From the NCBI GenBank assembly GCA_036346255.1, contig CM070628.1:5347840-5411839 (forward strand): a stretch of 64,000 bases of DNA, read 5' to 3'. How positions within the stretch are numbered: position 1 is the stretch's first letter; every line of letters begins with the position of its first letter. Position numbers and translations under genes: made by a program. The notes beneath the pieces are model-generated. The model saw only the letters and a list, made by a program, of their open reading frames with translations, ran no database searches and was not told the origin of the DNA. This document shows positions 12,267-22,949 of the stretch, one piece after another. The stretch is from Ampelocalamus luodianensis. Its lineage: Eukaryota > Streptophyta > Magnoliopsida > Poales > Poaceae.

Positions 12267-14123
12267 CCCGCCCGCAGTCGTAGCGGGAGGATCACGGACG
12301 CACAGACTGGTCCGGAAATCACTAAACAACTGTACAGGGAGACCCTTGGTCATAATATCCGCGAACTGGTGTGTCGAGGGAACATGGAGCACTCGAACCT
12401 GTCCCAATGCAACCTTCTCGCGGACGAAGTGGATGTCGATCTCGATATGCTTCGTGCGACGATGATGGACTGGATTGGCCGTCATGTAGACGGCACTGAC
12501 GTTGTCGCAATAAACGACCGTCGCGACGGAGACCGAGATGTGCAGTTCCTGAAGAAGCTGGCGCAACCAACAGCATTCGGCCACGACATGAGCCACAGCA
12601 CGATACTCTGCTTCAGCGCTGGAGCGGGAGACCGTGGTTTGGCGCTTGGACGACCAGGAAAACAGGTTGTCGCCGAGGAAGACGCAGAAACCGGAGGTGG
12701 AGCGGCGCGTGTCGGGGCAGCCCGCCCGATCGGCATCGAGTAGGCAATGATCTCGTTGTGGTGCCGACGCCGAGGTGAAGACCAGCAGACGGTGAACCTT
12801 GACGCATCGCAGATGCGCTTGATCGCGCGAGGTGCGGCTCGCGCGATCATGCATGAACAAGCGCGATTTGCCGGACGGCATAGGCCGGTCGGGCCGCGTG
12901 TCGTGGTCGCATCGAGTGCACCGGCAGGCTCCGTGACTCGGCAGGTCGACCACGGAGCGCCGTCGGTGGTGGGCGGCGCCTGGTCCGCATCGCCGGCGTC
13001 GCGTCGGTGGCACTCGGACATGCCAAAGACGAGGAGGTCGACGGCAGTCGGGCGCTGTGGACAAAACAGCCCGCATCGCCACGTGTCGAGAGATCCCGAA
13101 AGTGGTGCAGTCGCCGAGGTTCGTCATGGCGAACTCGAGCGGAGTCGCGCGATGATGTCTTTGAAGTAGTGCCGTGACGATGCCGTGAGGATGATGTCGT
13201 CGACGTCTGAGCGTGTAGGCGACGCTATCTCCATCTTTGTAAACAAAGAGAGATGCATCGGACTTGGTCGCAGTGAAGCCGATGCGAAAGATGTACGAGG
13301 CGGCGCCGTTCCACGCCCGGGAGCTCGCTGAGCCCGCTGAGGACTGCGAAGGCGGACATGTCGGGATTGGCGGAGTCGATGAAGCCCGACGGCCTGGCCG
13401 GCAAGACGGTTCGCTCCTCGGTGACCGTGGAGGAAGGCGTTCTTCACATCGAGTAGTGAGAAGGCGTGCACGCGAGGCGGCGGCGCCGGAGGACGGTGCG
13501 ATCGTCGCCGGTTTGACAACCGGGTGAACGTCTCGCCGTAGTCGACGCCGCTGCTGGAGAATCCTCTGACGACCCAACAGCCTTGTGCCGTGCGTGGAGC
13601 CGTCGAGTGGAACTTGTGCTTGTACTGACCACTTGCCGGTGACAATGTTAGCACCGCGGTCGAGGGACGAGGCGCCAGTGCCATTATCCATGAGAGCTTT
13701 GTACTCCGCTATCGCACGCGCCAACCGGGTCGGCAACAGATATGCGGTAGTTCGCCGAGCGGCAGGCCGCCGTGGCGGAGAGGTTGAGCGGTGGACGGGG
13801 CGACGACCGCCGGTCCGAGATCGCGTCGTGGGCGCGAAGGTGGCGGTGGCGCCGGAGCGCCACGGTGTCGGGGCACCGAGGCACGGGCCGCGCGGCCGTC
13901 GCCGGTAGACGATAGGACGCCGCCGCAGCGAGAGCGGATCGGCGCCAACCGTGGAGCGAGGGTCGACGGGCGCCGCGCGCAGCGAGCGGCGGTCGGGCGC
14001 CGACGAGTCGGCCGGTCCGGTGCAGGGGACCGGCGTAGATGACGGCCGGGTCCGGTAGGTCCGGCTGCTCAACCTCGCCGGACGAGGGAGCAACCGAGGC
14101 GGCACGCGGTCGCTCAACGCCAA
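12267..14123 (-). pseudogene. Copia B reverse transcriptase and RNase H (broken)
   Basis: An open frame of 620 codons covers this span, but only its C-terminal third is true RNase H sequence: RRSTSGFCVFLGDNLFSWSS, SRSSAEAEYRAVAHVVAE, VVYCDNVSAVYM and HQFADIMTKGLP. RT motifs appear in other minus frames, for example LLDVKNAFLHGH and GFSSSGVDYGETFTRL near 13450-13580. The high GC content keeps several frames open, so the long ORF overstates integrity. RNase H is relatively intact and RT is frameshifted. Confidence 0.85.
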
Positions 14124-16780
14124 TTAGCGGAGCTTCCGTCGGTGAAGATAGTCCCTGCATCAAAAATCCGGTGAAGACGCACGGCCGCCGAGGGTGCCAA
14201 GGCGAACGGAACACGAACTCATCAAGACAACATGACGGAGATGATAATGCGACGGTGGACATATCCAACAACGGTATTCTTGTGGGAGGAGGGGTAACCA
14301 AGGAACACGCATGGAGTCGAACGAGGAGAGCTTGTGAGGTGTCGTGGCACTAATGTTCGATAACAGAGGCAAATTTAACACACGGAGTGAGGAATAATCC
14401 GAGAGCTTCGATGCAGAGGTGGTAGGGTATACTTGTGATGCACAGATGAGGAGGGGCGGTTAAGCACATATGTGGCAGCAATGTAGGCTTCACCAACAAG
14501 GTGGAGGCATGTGGGCGTGGATCAAGAATGTGCGACATTGTGTTGTTGATGGTACGAAGCATGCGCCGGCTTTGCCGCTTTGTGGCGAGGTGTAAGGACA
14601 CGAAAGACGTAAGGCAATGCCGCGACTAGTAAGGAAGGTAGTGATGGCATTGTTGACGAATTCGTGCCGTTATCACTGAAGCATTTGGGTAGAATGCCGA
14701 GCGTGTATGAGTAAAGGCTACGAAATCGACAATATGACGCCGCACATCGATTTATGGCGAAAGGGAACGACCAGAAAAGTGAGAGTAATCACTGGTAACA
14801 CAAGATAATATTTATAGCCAAGCGCTAAGAACCGAGATGTCCAAACATCACGGTGAAGTAAAGCAAAGGAGTAGTAGTAATGTATGTGGAACTACTAAAG
14901 GGGAGTCGCGTGTGCTTGCCAAGTCGATGTGCATGACACAAAGACCGCGACTCTTATTACAAAGCTATGACCGATATGTGTTGTAGTTTGGCGAGGGCGA
15001 AGGACCGGGTGGCTAAGGCGATGATGCCACCAGTGGACGCAGGTGGCGAGGCCGCAATCGTGGGACGTGGACGAAGGAATGGTGTAGAGGTCCTCGGCTA
15101 TTGCGGCGACAAATCACGCGCTGGTCCGCCGATCTCAACGAAAAACCGAAGGCATCAAACTCAATGGAACAATTATTGTCGCGAGTGAACTGACGAACAG
15201 AAAGCAAATTGCGCACTAGAGCGGGAGCAATAAGGACATCGCTTAGGTGAAAAGTGGTGTCGCCATCGGTAGGGTGGATGTGCGCGACCGAGATAGGTAT
15301 GGTGCCGCCGTTGCCTACATGAATGAAGGAATTGGAGTGGGGTATGCGGGAGAGCAAGATACCATCCGTCGACGACATATGAGCGATGGCGCCGGTGTCG
15401 AACCCGCTTGTTGGCGCCTGGCGCCATCCGTTCGGCGGTGACAAGGCGCTCGATCCCACCCGCCGCACCTTGCCGAGGTGGAGCAGTAGCGAGGCCGCGC
15501 GACACCGAATCGAGTGGGCGCAAAGCGGTGTGCGCTGGCGATGCGCGCCAGATGCCGGCCGTGAAGGACGCCACGGCTGCCGCCGCGCCTGCGGGGTCGC
15601 CATCGCCCGTGATCGCGCCTCACCGAGTGAAGCACATCCAGGCCGGCGGCGGGTGCCGCGCGTTGCCCGCCGCTCGATAGTTGCTGCCGCGCCGCTTTCT
15701 TCCGATTGCGATTGCCTCGTCGCGACCGCCGCCGCTTTGGCGGCGGACCGACCGCCACTCGAGTTGCCGCTACCGTGGCCGTGACTTCGCCGGCGGTGCC
15801 TCGCCGTAGCCGGCGGCGTGGCATGCCGCCCGCGGCGAGGTGCCGCGTGAAGCGCAGATCTCGTGACGACCTTGGCTTCGCGAGACGGAGTTCTTCGAAA
15901 CCGGCTTCGCGCGTGGCGGTTGGGCGCGGATCGAGTCGGGCGATGTTGCCTGAGGTGCCGAGAAGCGAGGTTGAGGCCGCGCAGCAGTTGAGGACGAGCC
16001 GCGAGTCGAGGACAGCAGAGCCAACGCCACGCAACGCGCCGGTGGCCTTCATCTTCCGCAAGACTGCCGATGGAGAGAGTACCTTGCGCATGGAGTGGAA
16101 CTCGTGGCGAGGAAGACGGGCGCGGAAGCCTTGTTCGCTCGAAGAGGGCTTCGATGGCGACCCACACCCGGGCGGCAGTCCGTCAGCGCGAGGGCGAGGC
16201 TAAGGACGCCGTCACGACGGAGCCGAGTAGCCAATCGTGGACGCAGAGTCGGCGACGCCACCGAGCATCTCGCGGCGTGCGCGACGAGCCGCCGTCGGCG
16301 GTGAGCGAGGCCGAACTTGCCACAGGAGAGGAAGAACGAGGACCGGCGGTTGAAGTTGGGACGCTTCAACCTGTGGTCACCGGACGCGGCGACTTGACGG
16401 CGATCGCCGCGTAGGGGGCGACGGTAAGATGGGCGGCGCGACGCCGATCCGTGGAGGCCATGGTAGCAATCGATGACGAGGAGGACGCCGCCATGGCGTG
16501 AGATGGCGCCCGGTGGGGTTGCGGCGGGGATAGAGGTGGCGCCGGTTGGGGGCCGGTGGCAGTGAGGGGTGCGACCGGTGGTGGCTGGCCTGGGGGTTGT
16601 TGGAGAGGGGGAGGTTGTTGAGGGCGGCCGGGAGTTGAGGGGGAGCCGGGCGCTGGTGGAGGGAGGTGCAGCCGGAGGTGGCAGTCGGTGGTGAGGGGGT
16701 GCGCCGAGAGAGAGAGAGAGGGGGGGGGGGTGTTCGGCGGCTGTGGGGTGGGCCGGGTGAGCTAGGGTTTGAACCAGTCT
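14124..16780 (-). pseudogene. Copia B gag, protease and integrase (broken)
   Basis: In the minus frame ending at 15013, the protease/pre-integrase region is clear: FDTGAIAHMSSTDGILL, then FHLSDVLIAPALVRNLLSVR, then NNCSIEFDAFGFSL. The aspartic protease Asp is in FDTGA. Upstream, 15.7-16.8 kb is a basic, Arg/Ser/Pro-rich gag region with a poly-purine microsatellite (GA and G runs) at 16709-16731. Integrase (14.1-15.0 kb) is heavily frameshifted. Confidence 0.7.
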
Positions 16781-16781
16781 C

Positions 16782-16793
16782 GCTCTGATACCA
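16782..16793 (-). promoter_or_regulatory. Primer-binding site of Copia B
   Basis: On minus this reads TGGTATCAGAGC, the canonical initiator-Met tRNA primer site of copia elements, abutting the LTR directly. Confidence 0.9.
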
Positions 16794-16890
16794 TGTAGAA
16801 TGAGATTGGGGGAATCACCACACACCCAAGTGGGGGGTGCCTTTCATATATATAGCCATGTACAGGGATACATTAGTAATTATCCTAATA
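16794..16890 (-). repeat. 5' LTR of Copia B
   Basis: About 97 bp, starting TGTAGAATG on plus and matching 12176-12266. Contains ATATATATAG (about 16847-16856), a TATA box on minus. Confidence 0.8.
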
Positions 16891-17349
16891 CTGCCGTTCC
16901 AAGGAGGCCGTGGAAGAGGCCGATAACGGGATGGCCAGATTGGTCGCCACATGCCGATTTGGGTCCAAAGTGGGGCAGTCTACTTTCTTATGAATCTTGC
17001 AACGGAGGACCAAGGCACCAAGCAGTCAAGCACATCACTACATCAGCAATTCGGCGTATAGAATTCCTGGCCCCTCTTCGTTCGGTACGCGACCCGGCTT
17101 GAAACTGAGCCCCGAGGTCTTTGAATTGCTATCCCGTTCGGTACACAGCCATTGCCGTCGCAATCATGCCTACAGTTAGACCGAGTGATGGTCACTGGTT
17201 CTTGTTTAGTGTGGTCTCAATCATGCCTACATGCGTCGCAATCGTCCCAATATCCCACCAAAAGAGAGTGCAGTGCAGAGATGGTCACTGGTTCTTGTTT
17301 AGTGTAGGAATTTGCGAGTGTGTATTGGGACGGGGATTGGGGAGTGACC
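16891..17349 (+). promoter_or_regulatory. Upstream region of the RLP gene with a short duplication
   Basis: No coding evidence. A 26-bp motif (GATGGTCACTGGTTCTTGTT plus six bases) occurs at 17187-17212 and again at 17280-17305. CAATCATGCCTAC is also repeated at 17161-17173 and 17218-17230. No convincing TATA box was found, and Copia B lies only about 460 bp upstream of the ATG. Confidence 0.4.
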
Positions 17350-18486
17350 ATGAGGAACCCCTGCAGTTGGTGTTTGGTTCTGCTATGCTTGGTTGTATGC
17401 AACGGGTGTTTGCACGAGGAGAGGAGGGCACTTCTAGACATTTATGACGAATTGCCGCTGCCGGGGGACTATCTGTATCCATTGGATTGGAGTAATAAGA
17501 ATTGCTGCCGGTGGGAGAGGGTGACCTGCAACTCCGGCACAGGTCGTGTCACGGGCCTCAACCTTGGTGAAACTGGAGAGTTGCGGCTACTGTCCTTGAG
17601 GAACCTCGGTATGAAGGGATGCATGCCTGGAGCAGGTCTTCTCTCTCTAGATTCATTAACCAGCTTTCAATCTCTTTTTAACACTGTATTAGAAATATTT
17701 TACTTCTATTGATAAATATTATGGCTATTTGATTATTCAGCAAGACATAGCTTTAACGTGTCAAAAGACATAGTATTTAGTGTTTTTCTTTATGGAAAAT
17801 GCAAAATCATATGTACATGTAGGTATATGTACTATTCTAGCCCTCCAAAGTGCTTTGAGATTTGTGTAAAGACATTACAGTGATTAGAAAATGATATTGT
17901 TGGCTTGAATTTTGAATGTTTGCATCAATCGCACGGTACATTTGATGGTGGTGATTGTACTTTGTACATGTACCTACATGTACATGTGGGAAAATCATTC
18001 TCTTTTATTTACATATTGTATTTAGCCTATTTTTATTTCTATCCCAGTTATCCAGATTTGTTGAATATAGTCTTAGGTGAAATGTTTATTTTGACATCTT
18101 TCTTTTGTTTAGACTTTGTATTGCGTCGAATCTTCTTTGATTTATTGACTAGTTTAATATTCATGGTATCTTTCCCTTTTATGCAGGTTTTGAAGTGTGG
18201 TCTAATTTACACAAATTAGAAATTCTTGACCTATCTGGAAATCAGCTGAATGATAGTAGTATTTCATCCTTGGTTGGACCTCCATCGTTACGATCCCTAT
18301 TGCTTAGTGGCAACTCCATAGCCAATGCCCTAATTATCCAAAGTAATCATCATGCATGTATGTCTTTTTTATTCACACCTCAATTCTTAGTTAGGTTTAC
18401 TTACTTTTTTCTTACAGGGTTGAGCAAAAGAAAGCTGCGTGTTCTTGATCTGAACCAGAATAAAATTGTTGGCAACTTATCAAGAG
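17350..18486 (+). pseudogene. RLP exons 1-3: signal peptide, N-cap and first LRRs
   Basis: ATG at 17350 starts MRNPCSWCLVLLCLVVCNGC, a hydrophobic signal peptide. The N-cap follows, with LHEERRALLDIYDEL, WSNKNCCRWERVTC and GRVTGLNLGE. Exon 1 ends AGCAG|GTCTTC (17635); exon 2 starts after ATGCAG (18187) and restores frame as PGAG|FEVWSNL. Exon 2 ends at 18342 (CAAA|GTAATC); exon 3 is 18418-18486, ending AGAG|GTATGC. Introns are about 551, 75 and 273 bp. Exon 3 carries LRVLDLNQNKIVGNLS, a plant-type LRR. The first donor (GTCTTC) is weak. Confidence 0.85.
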
Positions 18487-18759
18487 GTATGCACCCCGCG
18501 CCCATTCGCGCATTTTGCACGATAACTACATTAATTAATAATTAATTGTCGGGGTGTCCTGTGCAATTTACAGCTATAAAATTGGTCACATCATGTAGCA
18601 TGCTTAACTCCGTTCTGACTGCTATTTTGTATCAGTATGGTGGCCGGCTTGTTGCTGTTCTCATTAACTATATATAAATGTAGTCTAAAAAGAAATTACA
18701 TATAAGTAATCAGCTATTAATTAACAATTTAACATCACATTTCTTCCTTCCATTTGCAG

Positions 18760-20258
18760 CTGTTTGCAATATGACAAGTCTTCAAGAGTTACATCTAAAT
18801 GAAAATTTGTTATTCGGGGAGCTCCCATCATGCATTACGAATCTAATTTCTCTCAGAGTTCTTGATCTATCATATAATCTCTTAACAGTGAGGTTTCCTC
18901 TTAACTTCGCAAATATGACATCACTCGTGCAACTTTCCTTACTAATAACAAACTTGAAGGTCGGCTGTTTTAAGTTCCTTCGCAAATCATCTCCAACTCA
19001 AATACCTGGGACTTTCAAGCAACAGTATCAACTTCGAAGTGCGAACTGAGAATCCAGCAGCGAATATATCCAGTCAGCTTCAAGTTCTTGAACTGTCAAA
19101 TTGCAACCTAAATGGCAACTCTGGTGCTATGCCAAGTTTCTTGTTGGATCAGCATGGATTATACTTAATTGATATGTCAAGCAACAATCTAAGTGGTTAT
19201 TTCCCTTCATGGTTAATGCAGAACAATATATACCTGTCGTACTTGAATTTGCGAGAGAACTCCTTTGTTGGACCACTTGTTCTTCCATCCAAAGTAAATA
19301 AGCATTTAGTATGGTTAGATGCATCTTGCAATATGCTAAGCAAAGAGCTTCCTATGGACATCAACATTACATTCCCAAATCTGAACCACCTAAACTTATC
19401 CAGGAATTCTTTTCGAGGTATATTCCCTTCAGCTTTTAGTTATATGTGGAATCTTGTGACTTTAGATTTATCTTACAACAATATATCAGATGACATAGCG
19501 GCTTGTTCTATTGGAGCTTTTTCCACCCTCGAAGCTTTGTTTCTATCTGGCAACAGCTTCCACGGTTCACTCCCTGAACTCCTAAACATTAATTTCATGT
19601 ATGATCTAGTGCTAAATGATAATAACATATCTGGGGAGATTCAAAGCATTTGCAACAACTCGAATCTTGCTTTCGTTGATATTAGCAATAACAAGTTGAC
19701 TGGATCTCTACCAAAGTGCATAAGCCAGATCAATACTCTTCATGTCCTCAATCTAAGAGGGAATAATTTTTCTGGATCAATTCCTATAGAGCTATCCTAC
19801 CTTCAGGATCTTGAGTTTCTTGATCTGTCAAAAAACCTTCTTTCTGGGCCGGTACCCACTTTGCCCAATTTGACATATCTACATCTAAGTGAGAATAATT
19901 TCAGCGGAACATTTCCCCTGGCCTTGTCATTCAATGCTAATCTGAAGACAATAGATCTGCGACAAAACCAATTGGGTGGTGCAATCCCACTCACTATAGC
20001 TTGGGCTTTTCCGGGGCTAAGAGTGCTACTGCTGAAAGGAAATATGTTTGAAGGGATGATTCCAAACCAAATGTGTGATTTGAAGTATCTGCGCCTGCTA
20101 GATCTGTCTAATAATATGCTATCTGAACATATACCGTCATGCTTGAGCAATATGGGACTGTATGGAGACTTCTATTCCTTCCAATATGGTGAATACTTCT
20201 ATCCCTTCTCTCTCTCCATATACGCAGCAGCGCTCCACAAAAGGTTCTTTGTTGGAAC
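18760..20258 (+). pseudogene. RLP exon 4, part before the Copia C insertion
   Basis: Starts after acceptor TTTGCAG with AVCNMTSLQELHLNEN. Many LRRs follow, e.g. LVTLDLSYNNISDDI, LEFLDLSKNLLSGPVP and LRVLLLKGNMFEGMIP, ending in the island-like segment FQYGEYFYPFSLSIYAAALH. The frame changes twice in a short interval (about 18940-18975); each step is explained by one missing T, so one or two indels (or consensus errors) remove function. The frame then stays open from 19039 to the insertion. Confidence 0.9.
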
Positions 20259-20385
20259 TGTTATGAATAGCGCTTGTATTCATATGAGGCCAATGGGCCA
20301 GTATATATACACAAGGTACAGGTGGTCAATATGCAAAGAACCCCTCATAACAATGGGAATAACAACTATACATATATCTCTAACA
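20259..20385 (-). repeat. 3' LTR of Copia C (127 bp)
   Basis: Begins TGTTATGAATAG and ends CTAACA (TG...CA). The polypurine tract on minus, GTTTGAGGGGG, is at 20386-20396. The plus-strand run TATATATACA near 20302-20311 gives a TATA box on minus. Confidence 0.95.
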
Positions 20386-20399
20386 CCCCCTCAAACTCA

Positions 20400-22900
20400 T
20401 GGTGGATCAACAACACGAGTTTGGAGAGGTAGAAGTCGTTGTGCTCGAGTCGGGCCTTCGTGAAGAAATCGCTATCCAAGCTCAAGGCACATATCAAGAG
20501 TAATCACCGATCATGCACACAAGTCCTCGTGAAAGAAGCATCAACACCAATATGCTTGGTGAGCTCATGCTTCACAGATCACGAGCAATACCGATAGCAC
20601 CTGCATCTTGTCGACAAGAGAGGGGTTGGTGTAGTGACGAAACACCAAAATCCTCAAGCAACCACCGAGCTGGTAATCTCCATTGCCAAGAGAGTCATAG
20701 CTCGCAACTCACCTCTGCACTCGAACGGGACACTGCGATCGCTTTCGCCTTCCGTGCAATAAGAGAACCACCAAGAAAAACACGAGTAGCGAGATAGACC
20801 GCATCGAGGATCACGCCCAAGTAGCATCCGAATAAGCCTCAAGTCAGAATGTAAAGTGGAACGTGGAAAGAAAAGACGGCGAGATAGTCCCGCGAAGGTA
20901 TCGCAGAACTCAAGAAGGTGGTGTAGTGGACTCGAGTGGGAGCCAAACAAACCGACTCGGAATATGAACCGGATAAGTAATATCCGGACGAGTAATAAAC
21001 AAGGTAGACAAGACTCCCAACAAGATGACGAGAAGTAGCCGGATCGTAAAGAGGCTCGCCATCGAGAGTCGGAGGTGAACATTGAGCTCCATGGGAGTCT
21101 CAACGATCGATCGTCGGAGAGAGGCGCGATCAAGAAGATCCCGAATATATTTCTCTTGGGACATAAAGAAACCATCCGAGTGGAAGTAACTTCAATCCCA
21201 AGGAAATACCAAGAGGACCAAGATCCGACATAAGGAATCGCTCACTAAGACGAGCCTTAACAAAGGCAATGTACTTAATCATCTCCCGTAATGATCATAT
21301 CATCAACATACAGAGAAGAAGAGTCCACCACGAGGCGAAGTGTGGACAAAGAGCGCAGGATCATGATCACTAATAAAACCAAAGAAGAAGTGACCACAGA
21401 GGAGAAGCGCCAAACCAAGCACGAGGGGCTTGCTTAAGGCCATAGAGAGCGGCGAAGCGGCAGCACCATGCCCTCGAGAAAGAATACCTGTGGCGGATGC
21501 ATGTAGACCTCTCACGCAACTCGCCATTAAGAAAGGCATTCTTGACATCAAGTCGAGAATGCACCGATGGCGCAATGTGACGCCACCGAAAGAAGAGTGC
21601 GAACAGTGGTCATGTGGGCCACAGGAGCAAAAGTCTCGTCGTAGTCAACACCATGCTCCTGCTGGAAGCCACGAGCAACAAGGCGCGCCTTATAGCGCTC
21701 AAGAGAGCCATCGAGCGAGTCTTAATCTTATAGACCCACTTACAGTGATGGGATGAGAATGAGATGGAAAAGGAACAAGATCCCAAGTACCGAAGACGCT
21801 CGAGGGCAGCAATCTCTCGGCCATGGCAAGCCGCCACTCGGGATGAGTACAAGATCCGGTAGGAGAGACAGGCTCACGAGCAGGCTGCGCCAAGAAAGGC
21901 AAACGGGCGGAGGCCGACCGACCGCGATCGCGAAGAGCGTAGCGAGGAGAAGATGACCCATCAGGAGAAGATGGAGCATCAGAAGAAGATGGACCATCAG
22001 GAGAAGATGGCTCATCTGGAAGATCCTCAATACGAGGTCGACGAGTGTAGAAGATAAGGGAGAAGGCATCAGTGGGAGGAGCTGGAGTCGTGAAGACGAC
22101 ACAGCGGCGATAACTGCGGAGAGGCCACGGGGAATATGTGGAGACTCAGTGGGACAGTGGACAAGGGCAAAACAGATATAGGTGTATCCGAAAGGTCAAG
22201 AAAGACAGAGACTCCACAGAGGAAGCCAAGGAGAGGCGGGACGTGGGTAGAATGGACGAGACTCGTCGAAAGTCACATCCCGAGAAACCCGTGATCCGAC
22301 GACCAACAGATCCCAAGACCGATAGCCCTTGTGCTCTGCATCAGATCCCGTAAAGACACACTCAACAGGTGAGCGGTCGGTTTGGTGCGTTTCGGCGAGG
22401 AGAACGAGCAAACGCAACCAAACAGATGAAGGGTAGAGTAGTGAAGAAGACTACGAGACGCCATCAGGATCGCCTCAAGAGCAAGAGGAGGGCTGAATGT
22501 TGACGAGATAGGTGGCGATGGAAACGACCTCGCCCAAAAGTGAGGTGGAATAGAGGCGGCGATCATCGAGCACGAGCCGTCTCAAGGAGGTGACGATGCT
22601 TGCGCTGGCGACACCATTCTCGAGCATGAGCACCGTGACAAGAGAATCGAGTGAGAGTTCCTCTCGCAAGGAAGGCGCGCAGTAACGAGAGGTACTCGCC
22701 ACAGATCGAAAGCACGAAAGACACGAATAGGAGTGGAGAATCGTGTGTGAATCATAGTGGCAAATTTTTATAGATAGACAAGACCTCACTACGAGAAGAC
22801 ATGAAATATATCCAAGTATGGCGAGAAAATCATCTATAAAAATGATATAATATCGATGACCCCCTTTCAAACGAAGGAGCCGACCTCAAACATCTGAATG
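20400..22900 (-). pseudogene. Copia C integrase, reverse transcriptase and RNase H (broken)
   Basis: RT is identified by LDVKNAFLNGELRE and LYGLKQAPRAWF (21370-21564) and by HDPALFVHTSPRG in the overlapping frame. The RT-RNase H link shows SQEKYIRDLLDRASL, VETPMELNVHLR and RPDITYPVHIPSRF (20910-21164). Integrase shows GHRYYIIFIDDF (22800-22870) and PPHFWARSF near 22550. Frame changes occur every 100-300 bp; the YVDD motif is not in an open frame. Confidence 0.85.
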
Positions 22901-22949
22901 AACAAGATCAAAAGGCGCCAGACACAGACTCACTATGAGGATAAGGAAG

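Larger units (their letters stand above)
12176..16890 (-). mobile_element. Short-LTR Copia retrotransposon B
   Basis: A minus-strand copia element of about 4.7 kb with direct terminal repeats of only about 91 and 97 bp. Minus-strand order is gag (16.8-15.7 kb), protease (about 15.4-15.1 kb), integrase (15.0-14.1 kb), RT (about 14.1-13.1 kb) and RNase H (12.9-12.27 kb). RNase H wording (VYCDNVSAVYMTANP, RTKHIEIDIHFVRE, LGQVRVLHVPS) and small LTRs suggest the Ale/Retrofit lineage (family knowledge). Flanks do not show a clear 5-bp duplication. The coding region is frameshifted. Confidence 0.88.

Noticed and set aside
12261..14123. 620-codon open frame
   Set aside because: Only the last third is genuine RNase H. 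The rest is open because of high GC content, and RT motifs lie in other frames.
15013..16167. 384-codon minus ORF as a complete gene
   Set aside because: Its C-terminal part is the Copia B protease linker and the rest is a basic GC-rich translation; part of a broken polyprotein.
16782..16793. tRNA-like sequences at primer sites (also 7772 and 25290)
   Set aside because: Only 12-13 bases complementary to a tRNA 3' end; they are primer-binding sites, not tRNA genes.
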